From Mastigias papua (taxonomy: Eukaryota; Cnidaria; Scyphozoa; Rhizostomeae; Mastigiidae), in contig OZ025280.1 in the NCBI GenBank assembly GCA_964019165.1, forward strand, positions 9,294,428-9,358,427: a stretch of 64,000 bases of DNA, in the 5' to 3' direction. Below, piece after piece: positions 39,265-53,920 of the stretch. A program made the position numbers and the translations under genes. Positions within the stretch are counted from its first letter, which is position 1, and every line of letters begins with the position of its first letter. The notes beneath the pieces are model-generated. The model searched no databases and was not told the origin of the DNA. It saw only the letters and a program-made list of their open reading frames with translations.

Positions 39265-42200
39265 GCCTTAGATTGACACACTTCCACTCAATGTCAAACA
39301 TACAACAGTATATGCACATGTATGTTGTTATAGCTTGCAATGGGCCTAAACTGCATAAGTGAGCAAACACTGACAATACAGCAACCGATACAGATCTAAT
39401 GGTGATACGATATTATAAATACTCCATTGACAGCAATGATGTGTTTAGATTATGGTGTAGAACTATGCAAAACGTTATTATAGTCAATTGTAGCACTTAC
39501 ATATGATAGTCAGGTTTGGTACATGTAAAGCACTTTAAAGCTGTAGTTAGTGTAAAAACAAAGACTAACGCTCATTTGACTACGAAACATTGTCTTAACT
39601 ACTGGTATCAGTGTAACTGTAGCTGTTAAAGTCGTTTAGTGCCTTAGAGTGACACACTTCCACTCAATGTCAAACATACAACAGTATATGCACATGTATG
39701 TTGTTATAGCTTGCAATGGGCCTAAACTGCATAAGTGAGCAAACACTGACAATACAGCAACCAATACAGATCTAATGGTGATACGATATTATAAATGCTC
39801 GATTGACAGCAAAGATGTGTTTAGATTATGGTTTTGAACTATGCAATATGTGATTATAGTCAAATGTAGGACTTACATAGTATAGTCAAGTTTGGTACAT
39901 ATAAAGCACTTTACAGCTGTATTTAGTGTAAAAACAACGGCTAACCCTCATTTGACTACGACACGTTGTCTAAACTACTGGTATCAGTGTAACTGTAGAT
40001 GTTAAAGTCGTTTAGAGCCTTAGATTGACACACTTCCACTCAATGTCAAACATACAACAGTATATGCACATGTATGTTGTTATAGCTTGCAATGGGCCTA
40101 AACTGCATAAGTGAGCAAACACTGACAATACAGCAACCAATACAGATCTAATAGTGATACGATATTATAAATGCTCCATTGACAGCAAAGATGTGTTTAG
40201 ATTATGGTTTTGAACTATGCAACACGTTATTATAGTCAAATGTAGCACTTACTTAATATAGTCAGTTTTGGTACATGTAAAGCACTTTACAGCTGTATTT
40301 AGTGTAAAAACAAAGGCTAACCCTCATTTGACTACGAAACATTGTCTAAACTACTGGTATCAGTGTAACTGTAGATGTTAAAGTCGTTTAGAGCCTTAGA
40401 TTGACACACTTCCACTCAATGTCAAACATACAACAGTATATGCACATGTATGTTGTTATAGCTTGCAATGGGCCTAAACTGCATAAGTGAGCAAATACTG
40501 ACAATACAGCAACCAATACAGATCTAATAGTGATACGATATTATAAATGCTCCATTGACAGCAAAGATGTGTTTAGATTATGGTTTTGAACTATGCAATA
40601 TGTGATTATAGTCAAATGTAGCACTTACATAGTATAGACAGGTTTGGTACATATAAAGCACTTTAAAGCTGTATTTAGTGTACAAAACAAAGGCTAACCC
40701 TCATTTGACTACGAAACATTGTCTAAACTAATGGTATCAGTGTAACTGTAGAATTTAAAGTCGTCTAGTGCCTTAGAGTGACACACTTCCTCTCAATGTC
40801 AAACTTACAACAGTATATGCACATGTATGTTGTTATAGCTTGCAATGGGCCTAAACTGCATAAGTGAGCAAACACTGACAATACAGCAACCAATACAGAT
40901 CTAATGGTGATACGATATTATAAATGCTCGATTGACAGCAAAGATGTGTTTAGATTATGGTTTTGAACTATGCAACACGTTATTATAGTCAAATGTAGCA
41001 CTTACATAGTAATGTCAGTTTTGGTACATGTAAAGCACTTTAAAGCCGTATTTAGTGTAAACACAAAGACTAACGCTCATTTGACTACGAAACATTGTCT
41101 AAACTACTGGTATCAGTGTAACTGTAGATGTTAAAGTCGTTTAGTGCCTTAGATTGACACACTTCCACTCAATGTCAAACATACAACAGTATATGCACAT
41201 GTATGTTGTTATAGCTTGCAATTGGCCTAAACTGCATAAGTGAGCAAACACTGACAATACAGCAACCAATACAGATCTAATGGTGATACGATATTATAAA
41301 TACTCCATTGACAGCAAAGATGTGTTTAGATTATGGGTTTGAACTATGCAACACGTTATTATAGTCAAATGTAGCACTTACATAGTATAGTCAGTTTTGG
41401 TACATGTAAAGCACTTTAAAGCTGTAGTTAGTGTAAAAACAAAGACTAACGCTCATTTGACTACGAAACATTGTCTAAACTACTGGTATCAGTGTAACTG
41501 TAGATGTTAAAGTCGTTTAGTGCCTTAGATTGACACACTTCCACTCAATGTCAAACATACAACAGTATATGCACATGTATGTTGTTATAGCTTGCAATAT
41601 GCCTAAACTGCATAGGTGAGCAAACACTGACAATACAGCAACCAATACAGATCTAATGGTGATACGATATTATAAATGCTCGATTGACAGCAAAGATGTG
41701 TTTAGATTATGGTTTTGAACTATGCAATATGTGATTATAGTCAAATGTAGCACTTCCATAGTATAGACAGGTTTGGTACATATAAAGCACTTTAAAGCTG
41801 TATTTAGTGTACAAAACAAAGGCTAACCCTCATTTGACTACGAAACATTGTCTAAACTACTGGTATCAGTGTAACTGTAGAATTTAAAGTCGTCTAGTGC
41901 CTTAGAGTGACACACTTCCACCCAATGTCAAACTTACAACAGTATATGCACATGTATGTTGTTATAGCTTGCAATGGGCCTAAACTGCATAAGTGAGCAA
42001 ACACTGACAATACAGCAACCAATACAGATCTAATGGTGATACGATATTATAAATACTCCATTGACAGCAAAGATGTGTTTAGATTATGGGTTTGAACTAT
42101 GCAACACGTTATTATAGTCAAATGTAGCACTTACATAGTATAGTCAGGTTTGGTACATATAAAGCACTTTAAAGCTGTATTTAGTGTATAAACAAAGGCT

Positions 42201-45200
42201 AACCCTCATTTGACTACGAAACATTGTCTAAACTACTGGTATCAGTGTAACTGTAGATGTTAAAGTCGTTTAGAGCCTTAGATTGACACACTTCCACTCA
42301 ATGTCAAACATACAACAGTATATGCACATGTATGTTGTTATAGCTTGCAATGGGCCTAAACTGCATAAGTGAGCAAACACTGACAATACAGCAACCAATA
42401 CAGATCTAATGGTGATACGATATTATAAATACTCCATTGACAGCAAAGATGTGTTTAGATTATGGTTTTGAACTATGCAACACGTTATTATAGTCAAATG
42501 TAGCACTTACATAGTATAGTCAGTTTTGGTACATGTAAAGCACTTTAAAGCTGTATTTAGTGTAAAAACAAAGACTAACGCTCATTTGACTACGAAACAT
42601 TGTCTAAACTACCGGTATCAGTGTAACTGTAGATGTTAAAGTCGTTTAGTGCCTTAGATTGACACACTTCCACTCAATGTCAAACTTACAACAGTATATG
42701 CACATGTATGTTGTTATAGCTTGCAATTGGCCTAAACTGCATAAGTGAGCAAACACTGACAATACAGCAACCAATACAGATCTAATGGTGATACGATATT
42801 ATAAATACTCCATTGACAGCAAAGATGTGTTTAGATTATGGGTTTGAACTATGCAACACGTTATTATAGTCAAATGTAGCACTTACATAGTATAGTCAGT
42901 TTTGGTACATATAAAGCACTTTAAAGCTGTATTTAGTGTATAAGCAAAGGCTAACCCTCATTTGACTACGAAACATTGTCTAAACTACTGGTATCAGTGT
43001 AACTGTAGATGTTAAAGTCGTTTAGAGCCTTAGATTGACACACTTCCACTCACTGTCAAACATACAACAGTATATGCACATGTATGTTGTTATAGCTTGC
43101 AATGGGCCTAAACTGCATAAGTGAGCAAACACTGACAATACAGCAACCAATACAGATCTAATGGTGATACGATATTATAAATGCTCGATTGACAGCAAAG
43201 ATGTGTTTAGATTATGGTTTTGAACTATGCAATATGTGATTATAGTCAAATGTAGCACTTACATAGTATAGTCAGGTTTGGTACATATAAAGCACTTTAA
43301 AGCTGTATTTAGTGTATAAACAAAGGCTAACCCTCATTTGACTACGAAACATTGTCTAAACTACTGGTATCAGTGTAACTGTAGATGTTAAAGTCGTTTA
43401 GAGCCTTAGATTGACACACTTCCACTCAATGTCAAACATACAACAGTATATGCACATGTATGTTGTTATAGCTTGCAATGGGCCTAAACTGCATAAGTGA
43501 GCAAACACTGACAATACAGCAACCAATACAGATCTAATGGTGATACGATATTATAAATGCTCGATTGACAGCAAAGATGTGTTTAGATTATGGTTTTGAA
43601 CTATGCAATATGTGATTATAGTCAAATGTAGCACTTACATAGTATAGTCAAGTTTGGTACATATAAAGCACTTTACAGCTGTAATTAGTGTAAAAACAAA
43701 GGCTAACCCTCATTTGACTACGAAACATTGTCTAAACTACTGGTATCAGTGTAACTGTAGATGTTAAAGTCGTTTAGTGCCTTAGATTGACACACTTTCA
43801 CTCAATGTCAAACTTACAACAGTATATGCACATGTATGTTGTTATAGCTTGCAATGGGCCTAAACTGCATAAGTGAGCAAACACTGACAATACAGCAACC
43901 AATATAGATCTAATGGTGATACGATATTATAAATACTCCATTGACAGCAAAGATGTGTTTAGATTATGGTTTTGAACTATGCAACACGTTATTATAGTCA
44001 AATGTAGCACTTACATAGTATAGTCAGTTTTGGTACATGTAAAGCACTTTAAAGCTGTATTTAGTGTAAAAACAAAGACTAACGCTCATTTTACTACGAA
44101 ACATTGTCTAAACTACTGGTATCAGTGTAACTGTAGATGTTAAAGTCGTTTAGTGCCTTAGATTGACACACTTCCACTCAATGTCAAACATACAACAGTA
44201 TATGCACATGTATGTTGTTATAGCTTGCAATGGGCCTAAACTGCATAAGTGAGCAAACACTGACAATACAGCAACCAAGACAGATCTAATGGTGATACGA
44301 TATTATAAATACTCCATTGACAGCAAAGATGTGTTTAGATTATGGTTTTGAACTATGCAACACGTTATTATAGTCAAATGTAGCACTTACATAGTATAGT
44401 CAGTTTTGGTACATGTAAAGCACTTTAAAGCTGTATTTAGTGTAAAAACAAAGACTAACGCTCATTTGACTACGAAACATTGTCTAAACTACTGGTATCA
44501 GTGCAACTGTAGATGTTAAAGTCGTTTAGTGCCTTAGATTGACACACTTCCACTCAATGTCAAACATACAACAGTATATGCACATGTATGTTGTTATAGC
44601 TTGCAATGGGCCTAAACTGCATAAGTGAGCAAACACTGACAATACAGCAACTAATTCAGATCTAATGGTGATACGATATTATAAATACTCCATTGACAGC
44701 AAAGATGTGTTTAGATTATGGTTTTGAACTATGCAACACGTTATTATAGTCAAATGTAGCACTTACATAGTATAGTCAGTTGTGGTACATGTAAAGCACT
44801 TTAAAGCTGTAGTTAGTGTAAAAACAAAGACTAACGCTCATTTGACTACGAAACATTGTCTAAACTACTGGTATCAGTGTAACTGTAGATGTCAAAGTCG
44901 ATTAGTGCCTTAGATTGACACACTTCCACTCAATGTCAAACATACAACAGTATATGCACATGTATGTTGTTATAGCTTGCAATGGGCCTAAACTGCATAA
45001 GTGAGCAAACACTGACAATACAGCAACCAATACAGATCTAATGGTGATACGATATTATAAATGCTCGATTGACAGCAAAGATGTGTTTAGATTATGGTTT
45101 TGAACTATGCAACACGTTATTATAGTCAAATGTAGCACTTATATAGTATTGTCAGTTTTGGTACATGTAAAGCACTTTAAAGCTGAAATTAGTGTAAACA

Positions 45201-45430
45201 CAAAGACTAACCCTCATTTGACTACCAAACATTGTCTAAACTACTGGTATCAGTGTAACTGTAGATGTTAAAGTCGTTTAGTGCCTTAGATTGACACACT
45301 TCCGCTCAATGTCAAACATACAACAGTATATGCACATGTATGTTGTTATAGCTTGCAATGGGCCTAAACTGCATAAGTGAGCAAACACTGACAATACAGC
45401 AACCAATACAGATCTAATGGTGATACGATA
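39265..45430 (+). repeat. Nested duplication, copy 2 (right block)
   Basis: Equivalent of 11816-17981, including the extra unit at 42869-43244. It overlaps the left part of the later 13-unit duplication at 41616-51420, which copied a stretch of it again. Confidence 0.85.
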
Positions 45431-46504
45431 ATATAAATGCACGATTGACAGCAAAGATGTGGTTAGATTATGGTTTTGAACTATGCAACACGTTATTATA
45501 GTCAAATGTAGCACTTACATAGTATTGTCAGTTGTGGTACATGTAAAGCACTTTAAAGCTGTATTTAGTGTAAAAACAAAGACTAACGCTCATTTTACTA
45601 CGAAACATTGTCTAAACTACTGGTATCAGTGTAACTGTAGATGTTAAAGTCGTTTAGTGCCTTAGATTGACACACTTCCACTCAATGTCAAACATACAAC
45701 AGTATATGCACATGTATATTGTTATAGCTTGCAATGGGCCTAAACTGCATAAGTGAGCAAACACTGACAATACAGCAACTAATACAGATCTAATGGTGAT
45801 ACGATATTATAAATACTCCATTGACAGCAAAGATGTGTTTAGATTATGGTTTTGAACTATGCAACACGTTATTATAGTCAAATGTAGCACTTACATAGTA
45901 TAGTCAGTTGTGGTACATGTAAAGCACTTTAAAGCTGTATTTAGTGTAAAAACAAAGACTAACGCTCATTTTACTACGAAACATTGTCTAAACTACTGGT
46001 ATCAGTGTAACTGTAGATGTTAAAGTCGTTTAGTGCCTTAGATTGACACACTTCCACTCAATGTCAAACATACAACAGTATATGCACATGTATGTTGTTA
46101 TAGCTTGCAATGGGCCTAAACTGCATAAGTGAGCAAACACTGACAATACAGCAACCAATACAGATCTAATGGTGATACGATATTATAAATACTCCATTGA
46201 CAGCAAAGATGTGTTTAGATTATGGTTTTGAACTATGCAACACGTTATTATAGTCAAATGTAGCACTTACATAGTATAGTCAGTTTTGGTACATGTAAAG
46301 CACTTTAAAGCTGTATTTAGTGTAAAAACAAAGACTAACTCTCATTTTACTACGAAACATTGTCTAAACTACTGGTATCAGTGTAACTGTAGATGTTAAA
46401 GTCGTTTAGTGCCTTAGATTGACACACTTCCACTCAATGTCAAACATACAACAGTATATGCACATGTATGTTGTTATAGCTTGCAATGGGCCTAAACTGC
46501 ATAA
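41616..46504 (+). repeat. 13-unit tandem duplication, copy 1 (4,889 bp)
   Basis: CACTTCCATAG at 41751 recurs at 46640, the extra-monomer marker ATAAGCAAAG at about 42941 recurs at 47830, and TATAATATAAATG-type variation at 45428 recurs at 50317. All are 4,889 bp apart (13 units + 1). The copy extends the right 18-kb block into sequence equivalent to 9709-10700. Confidence 0.88.
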
Positions 46505-49500
46505 GTGAGCAAACACTGACAATACAGCAACCAATACAGATCTAATGGTGATACGATATTATAAATGCTCGATTGACAGCAAAGATGTGTTTAGATTATG
46601 GTTTTGAACTATGCAATATGTGATTATAGTCAAATGTAGCACTTCCATAGTATAGACAGGTTTGGTACATATAAAGCACTTTAAAGCTGTATTTAGTGTA
46701 CAAAACAAAGGCTAACCCTCATTTGACTACGAAACATTGTCTAAACTACTGGTATCAGTGTAACTGTAGAATTTAAAGTCGTCTAGTGCCTTAGAGTGAC
46801 ACACTTCCACCCAATGTCAAACTTACAACAGTATATGCACATGTATGTTGTTATAGCTTGCAATGGGCCTAAACTGCATAAGTGAGCAAACACTGACAAT
46901 ACAGCAACCAATACAGATCTAATGGTGATACGATATTATAAATACTCCATTGACAGCAAAGATGTGTTTAGATTATGGGTTTGAACTATGCAACACGTTA
47001 TTATAGTCAAATGTAGCACTTACATAGTATAGTCAGGTTTGGTACATATAAAGCACTTTAAAGCTGTATTTAGTGTATAAACAAAGGCTAACCCTCATTT
47101 GACTACGAAACATTGTCTAAACTACTGGTATCAGTGTAACTGTAGATGTTAAAGTCGTTTAGAGCCTTAGATTGACACACTTCCACTCAATGTCAAACAT
47201 ACAACAGTATATGCACATGTATGTTGTTATAGCTTGCAATGGGCCTAAACTGCATAAGTGAGCAAACACTGACAATACAGCAACCAATACAGATCTAATG
47301 GTGATACGATATTATAAATACTCCATTGACAGCAAAGATGTGTTTAGATTATGGTTTTGAACTATGCAACACGTTATTATAGTCAAATGTAGCACTTACA
47401 TAGTATAGTCAGTTTTGGTACATGTAAAGCACTTTAAAGCTGTATTTAGTGTAAAAACAAAGACTAACGCTCATTTGACTACGAAACATTGTCTAAACTA
47501 CCGGTATCAGTGTAACTGTAGATGTTAAAGTCGTTTAGTGCCTTAGATTGACACACTTCCACTCAATGTCAAACTTACAACAGTATATGCACATGTATGT
47601 TGTTATAGCTTGCAATTGGCCTAAACTGCATAAGTGAGCAAACACTGACAATACAGCAACCAATACAGATCTAATGGTGATACGATATTATAAATACTCC
47701 ATTGACAGCAAAGATGTGTTTAGATTATGGGTTTGAACTATGCAACACGTTATTATAGTCAAATGTAGCACTTACATAGTATAGTCAGTTTTGGTACATA
47801 TAAAGCACTTTAAAGCTGTATTTAGTGTATAAGCAAAGGCTAACCCTCATTTGACTACGAAACATTGTCTAAACTACTGGTATCAGTGTAACTGTAGATG
47901 TTAAAGTCGTTTAGAGCCTTAGATTGACACACTTCCACTCACTGTCAAACATACAACAGTATATGCACATGTATGTTGTTATAGCTTGCAATGGGCCTAA
48001 ACTGCATAAGTGAGCAAACACTGACAATACAGCAACCAATACAGATCTAATGGTGATACGATATTATAAATGCTCGATTGACAGCAAAGATGTGTTTAGA
48101 TTATGGTTTTGAACTATGCAATATGTGATTATAGTCAAATGTAGCACTTACATAGTATAGTCAGGTTTGGTACATATAAAGCACTTTAAAGCTGTATTTA
48201 GTGTATAAACAAAGGCTAACCCTCATTTGACTACGAAACATTGTCTAAACTACTGGTATCAGTGTAACTGTAGATGTTAAAGTCGTTTAGAGCCTTAGAT
48301 TGACACACTTCCACTCAATGTCAAACATACAACAGTATATGCACATGTATGTTGTTATAGCTTGCAATGGGCCTAAACTGCATAAGTGAGCAAACACTGA
48401 CAATACAGCAACCAATACAGATCTAATGGTGATACGATATTATAAATGCTCGATTGACAGCAAAGATGTGTTTAGATTATGGTTTTGAACTATGCAATAT
48501 GTGATTATAGTCAAATGTAGCACTTACATAGTATAGTCAAGTTTGGTACATATAAAGCACTTTACAGCTGTAATTAGTGTAAAAACAAAGGCTAACCCTC
48601 ATTTGACTACGAAACATTGTCTAAACTACTGGTATCAGTGTAACTGTAGATGTTAAAGTCGTTTAGTGCCTTAGATTGACACACTTTCACTCAATGTCAA
48701 ACTTACAACAGTATATGCACATGTATGTTGTTATAGCTTGCAATGGGCCTAAACTGCATAAGTGAGCAAACACTGACAATACAGCAACCAATATAGATCT
48801 AATGGTGATACGATATTATAAATACTCCATTGACAGCAAAGATGTGTTTAGATTATGGTTTTGAACTATGCAACACGTTATTATAGTCAAATGTAGCACT
48901 TACATAGTATAGTCAGTTTTGGTACATGTAAAGCACTTTAAAGCTGTATTTAGTGTAAAAACAAAGACTAACGCTCATTTTACTACGAAACATTGTCTAA
49001 ACTACTGGTATCAGTGTAACTGTAGATGTTAAAGTCGTTTAGTGCCTTAGATTGACACACTTCCACTCAATGTCAAACATACAACAGTATATGCACATGT
49101 ATGTTGTTATAGCTTGCAATGGGCCTAAACTGCATAAGTGAGCAAACACTGACAATACAGCAACCAAGACAGATCTAATGGTGATACGATATTATAAATA
49201 CTCCATTGACAGCAAAGATGTGTTTAGATTATGGTTTTGAACTATGCAACACGTTATTATAGTCAAATGTAGCACTTACATAGTATAGTCAGTTTTGGTA
49301 CATGTAAAGCACTTTAAAGCTGTATTTAGTGTAAAAACAAAGACTAACGCTCATTTGACTACGAAACATTGTCTAAACTACTGGTATCAGTGCAACTGTA
49401 GATGTTAAAGTCGTTTAGTGCCTTAGATTGACACACTTCCACTCAATGTCAAACATACAACAGTATATGCACATGTATGTTGTTATAGCTTGCAATGGGC

Positions 49501-51420
49501 CTAAACTGCATAAGTGAGCAAACACTGACAATACAGCAACTAATTCAGATCTAATGGTGATACGATATTATAAATACTCCATTGACAGCAAAGATGTGTT
49601 TAGATTATGGTTTTGAACTATGCAACACGTTATTATAGTCAAATGTAGCACTTACATAGTATAGTCAGTTGTGGTACATGTAAAGCACTTTAAAGCTGTA
49701 GTTAGTGTAAAAACAAAGACTAACGCTCATTTGACTACGAAACATTGTCTAAACTACTGGTATCAGTGTAACTGTAGATGTCAAAGTCGATTAGTGCCTT
49801 AGATTGACACACTTCCACTCAATGTCAAACATACAACAGTATATGCACATGTATGTTGTTATAGCTTGCAATGGGCCTAAACTGCATAAGTGAGCAAACA
49901 CTGACAATACAGCAACCAATACAGATCTAATGGTGATACGATATTATAAATGCTCGATTGACAGCAAAGATGTGTTTAGATTATGGTTTTGAACTATGCA
50001 ACACGTTATTATAGTCAAATGTAGCACTTATATAGTATTGTCAGTTTTGGTACATGTAAAGCACTTTAAAGCTGAAATTAGTGTAAACACAAAGACTAAC
50101 CCTCATTTGACTACCAAACATTGTCTAAACTACTGGTATCAGTGTAACTGTAGATGTTAAAGTCGTTTAGTGCCTTAGATTGACACACTTCCGCTCAATG
50201 TCAAACATACAACAGTATATGCACATGTATGTTGTTATAGCTTGCAATGGGCCTAAACTGCATAAGTGAGCAAACACTGACAATACAGCAACCAATACAG
50301 ATCTAATGGTGATACGATAATATAAATGCACGATTGACAGCAAAGATGTGGTTAGATTATGGTTTTGAACTATGCAACACGTTATTATAGTCAAATGTAG
50401 CACTTACATAGTATTGTCAGTTGTGGTACATGTAAAGCACTTTAAAGCTGTATTTAGTGTAAAAACAAAGACTAACGCTCATTTTACTACGAAACATTGT
50501 CTAAACTACTGGTATCAGTGTAACTGTAGATGTTAAAGTCGTTTAGTGCCTTAGATTGACACACTTCCACTCAATGTCAAACATACAACAGTATATGCAC
50601 ATGTATATTGTTATAGCTTGCAATGGGCCTAAACTGCATAAGTGAGCAAACACTGACAATACAGCAACTAATACAGATCTAATGGTGATACGATATTATA
50701 AATACTCCATTGACAGCAAAGATGTGTTTAGATTATGGTTTTGAACTATGCAACACGTTATTATAGTCAAATGTAGCACTTACATAGTATAGTCAGTTGT
50801 GGTACATGTAAAGCACTTTAAAGCTGTATTTAGTGTAAAAACAAAGACTAACGCTCATTTTACTACGAAACATTGTCTAAACTACTGGTATCAGTGTAAC
50901 TGTAGATGTTAAAGTCGTTTAGTGCCTTAGATTGACACACTTCCACTCAATGTCAAACATACAACAGTATATGCACATGTATGTTGTTATAGCTTGCAAT
51001 GGGCCTAAACTGCATAAGTGAGCAAACACTGACAATACAGCAACCAATACAGATCTAATGGTGATACGATATTATAAATACTCCATTGACAGCAAAGATG
51101 TGTTTAGATTATGGTTTTGAACTATGCAACACGTTATTATAGTCAAATGTAGCACTTACATAGTATAGTCAGTTTTGGTACATGTAAAGCACTTTAAAGC
51201 TGTATTTAGTGTAAAAACAAAGACTAACTCTCATTTTACTACGAAACATTGTCTAAACTACTGGTATCAGTGTAACTGTAGATGTTAAAGTCGTTTAGTG
51301 CCTTAGATTGACACACTTCCACTCAATGTCAAACATACAACAGTATATGCACATGTATGTTGTTATAGCTTGCAATGGGCCTAAACTGCATAAGTGAGCA
51401 AACACTGACAATACAGCAAC
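46505..51420 (+). repeat. 13-unit tandem duplication, copy 2
   Basis: The junction lies between 46505 and 46531. Left of it the sequence follows the 10531-type unit (TAACTCTCATTTTAC). Right of it the sequence follows the unit at 41364-41740 (CCAATACAG, then the CACTTCCATAG unit). At 51421 the original flank resumes (CTAATACAG as at 10806). This is the simple outcome of one unequal exchange between units 13 apart. Confidence 0.88.
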
Positions 51421-52644
51421 TAATACAGATCTAATGGTGATACGATATTATAAATACTCCATTGACAGCAAAGATGTGTTTAGATTATGGTTTTGAACTA
51501 TGCAACACGTTATTATAGTCAAATGTAGCACTTACATAGTATAGTCAGTTGTGGTACATGTAAAGCACTTTAAAGCTGTAGTTAGTGTAAAAACAAAGAC
51601 TAACGCTCATTTGACTACGAAACATTGTCTAAACTACTGGTATCAGTGTAACTGTAGTTGTCAAAGTCGATTAGTGCCTTAGATTGACACACTTCCACTC
51701 AATGTCAAACATACAACAGAATATGCACATGTATGTTGTTATAGCTTGCAGTGGGCCTAAACTGCATAAGTGAGCAAACACTGACAATACAGCAACCAAT
51801 ACAGATCTAATGGTGATACGATATTATAAATACTCCATTGACAGCAAAGATGTGTGTAGATTATGGTTTTGAACTATGCAACACGTTATTATAGTCAAAT
51901 GTAGCACTTACATAGTATAGTCAAGTTTGGTACATGTAAAGCACTTTAAAGCTGTAGTTAGTGTACAAACAAAGACTAACCCTCATTTGACTACGAAACA
52001 TTGTCTAAACTACTGGTATCAGTGTAACTGTAGATGTTAAAGTCGTTTAGTGCCTTAGATTGACACACTTCCACTCAATGTCAAACATACCACAATATAT
52101 GCACATGTATGTTGTTATAGCTTGCAATGGGCCTAAACTGCATAAGTGAGCAAACACTGACAATACAGCAACAAATACAGATCTAATGGTGATACGATAT
52201 TATACCTCCTCGATTGACGCAAAGATGTGTTTAGATTATGGTTTTGAACTATGCAACACGTTATTATAGTCAAATGTAGCACTTACATAGCATAGTCAGT
52301 TTTGGTACATGTAAAGCACTTTAAAGCTGTAGTTAGTGTAAAAACAAAGACTAACGCTCATTTGACTACGAAACATTGTCTAAACTACTGGTATCAGTGT
52401 AACTGTAGATGTTAAAGTCATTTAGTGCCTTAGATTGACACACTTCCACTCAATGTCAAACATACAACAGTATATGCACATGTATGTTGTTATAGCTTGC
52501 AATGGGCCTAAACTGCATAAGTGAGCAAACACTGACAATACAGCAACCAATACAGATCTAATGGTGATACGATATTATAAATGCTCGATTGACAGCAAAG
52601 ATGTGTTTAGATTATGGTTTTGAACTATGCAACACGTTATTATA
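51421..52644 (+). repeat. Mosaic units joining left-block and 7-mer lineages
   Basis: From 51421 to about 52290 the markers follow 10810-11679 (GTTGTGGTAC, TGTAGTTGTCAAAG, the 375-bp unit). From about 51552 to 52424 they also follow the 7-mer (CATAGCATAG at 52287, AAGTCATTTAG near 52415). At 52425 the base is that of GTGCC rather than the GAGCC of the 7-mer. The segment looks like an exchange product or a common ancestor of both lineages. Confidence 0.75.
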
Positions 52645-53020
52645 GTCAAATGTAGCACTTACATAGTATAGTCAGTTTTGGTACATGTAAAGCACTTTAA
52701 AGCTGTATTTAGTGTAAAAGCAAAGACTAACGCTCATTTGACTACGAAACATTGTCTAAACTACTGGTATCAGTGTAACTGTAGATTTTAAAGTCGTTTA
52801 GTGCCTTAGATTGACACACTTCCACTCAATGTCAAACATACAACAGTATATGCACATGTATGTTGTTATAGCTTGCAATGGGCCTAAACTGCATAAGTGA
52901 GCAAACACTGACAATACAGCAACCAATACAGATCTAATGGTGATACGATATTATAAATGCTCGATTGACAGCAAAGATGTGTTTAGATTATGGTTTTGAA
53001 CTATGCAACACGTTATTATA
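52645..53020 (+). repeat. Single monomer of AAAAGCAAAG / GATTTTAAAG type
   Basis: It is nearly the same as the next unit (53021) and as 54154 up to the AGATCT site, but it keeps the ordinary right half (CAGATCTAATGG, GCTCGATTG). It probably represents the parent from which the 3-mer unit was built. Confidence 0.8.
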
Positions 53021-53920
53021 GTCAAATGTAGCACTTACATAGTATAGTCAGTTTTGGTACATGTAAAGCACTTTAAAGCTGTATTTAGTGTAAAAGCAAA
53101 GACTAACGCTCATTTGACTACGAAACATTGTCTAAACTACTGGTATCAGTGTAACTGTAGATTTTAAAGTCGTTTAGTGCCTTAGATTGACACACTTCCA
53201 CTCAATGTCAAACATACAACAGTATATGCACATGTATGTTGTTATAGCTTGCAATGGGCCTAAACTGCATAAGTGAGCAAACACTGACAATACAGCAACC
53301 AATACAGAACTAATGGTGATGCGATATTATAAATACTCCATTGGTAGTAAAGATGTGTTTAGATTATGGTTTTGAAATATGCAAAACGTCAAAACGTTAT
53401 AGTCAAATGTAGCACTTACATATGATAGTCAGTTTTGGTACATGTAAAGCACTTTAAAGCTGTAGTTAGTTTTCAAATAAAGACTAACCCTCATTTGACT
53501 ACGAAACATTGTCTAAACTACTGGTATCAGTGTAACTGTAGATGTTAAAGTCGTTTAGTGCCTTAGATTGACACACTTCCACTCAATGTCAAACATACAA
53601 CAGTATATGCACATGTATGTTGTTATAGCTTGCAATGGGCCTAAACTGCATAAGTGAGCAAACACTGACAATACAGCAACCAATACAGATCTAATGGTGA
53701 TACGATATTATAAATACTCCATTGACAGCAAAGATGTGTTTAGATTATGGTTATGAACTATGCAACACGTTATTATAGTCAAATGTAGCACTTACATATG
53801 ATAGTCAGTTTTGGTACATGTAAAGCACTTTAAAGCTGTATTTAGTGTAAAAACAAAGACTAACCCTCATTTGACTACGAAACATTGTCTAAAATACTGC
53901 TATCAGTGTAACTGTAGATG
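52788..53920 (+). repeat. 3-mer higher-order repeat, unit 1 (1,133 bp)
   Basis: Markers CAGAACTAATGG (53306), ATTGGTAGTAAAG and a 5-bp longer junction GCAAAACGTCAAAACG recur 1,133 bp downstream, i.e. three units plus 5 bp. Other shared markers are AGTTTTCAAATAAAG, GGTTATGAAC and AAAATACTGCTATC. The left limit is a mismatch at 52787/53920. Confidence 0.88.
53021..53401 (+). repeat. 381-bp monomer with 5-bp insertion at the unit junction
   Basis: The right end reads AACGTCAAAACGTTATAG where related units read AACGTTATTATAG. This adds 5 bp and creates a direct CAAAACGT repeat (CAAAACGTCAAAACGT), consistent with local slippage. The only other copy is in the unit at 54154-54534, made by the 3-mer duplication. 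Confidence 0.87.

Larger units (their letters stand above)
27450..45430 (+). repeat. Right copy of ~18-kb intra-array duplication
   Basis: This is the partner of 1-17981 at an offset of 73 units plus 1 bp. It carries the same order of subfamily units, the same one-bp indels and the same internal 21/22-unit repetition. Beyond 45430 it does not follow the left copy into the 7-mer array; instead it continues as the sequence that follows 9708 (ATAATATAAATGCACG). The near-identity over some 48 units points to a recent event or to an assembly duplicate; sequence alone cannot separate these. Confidence 0.9.
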
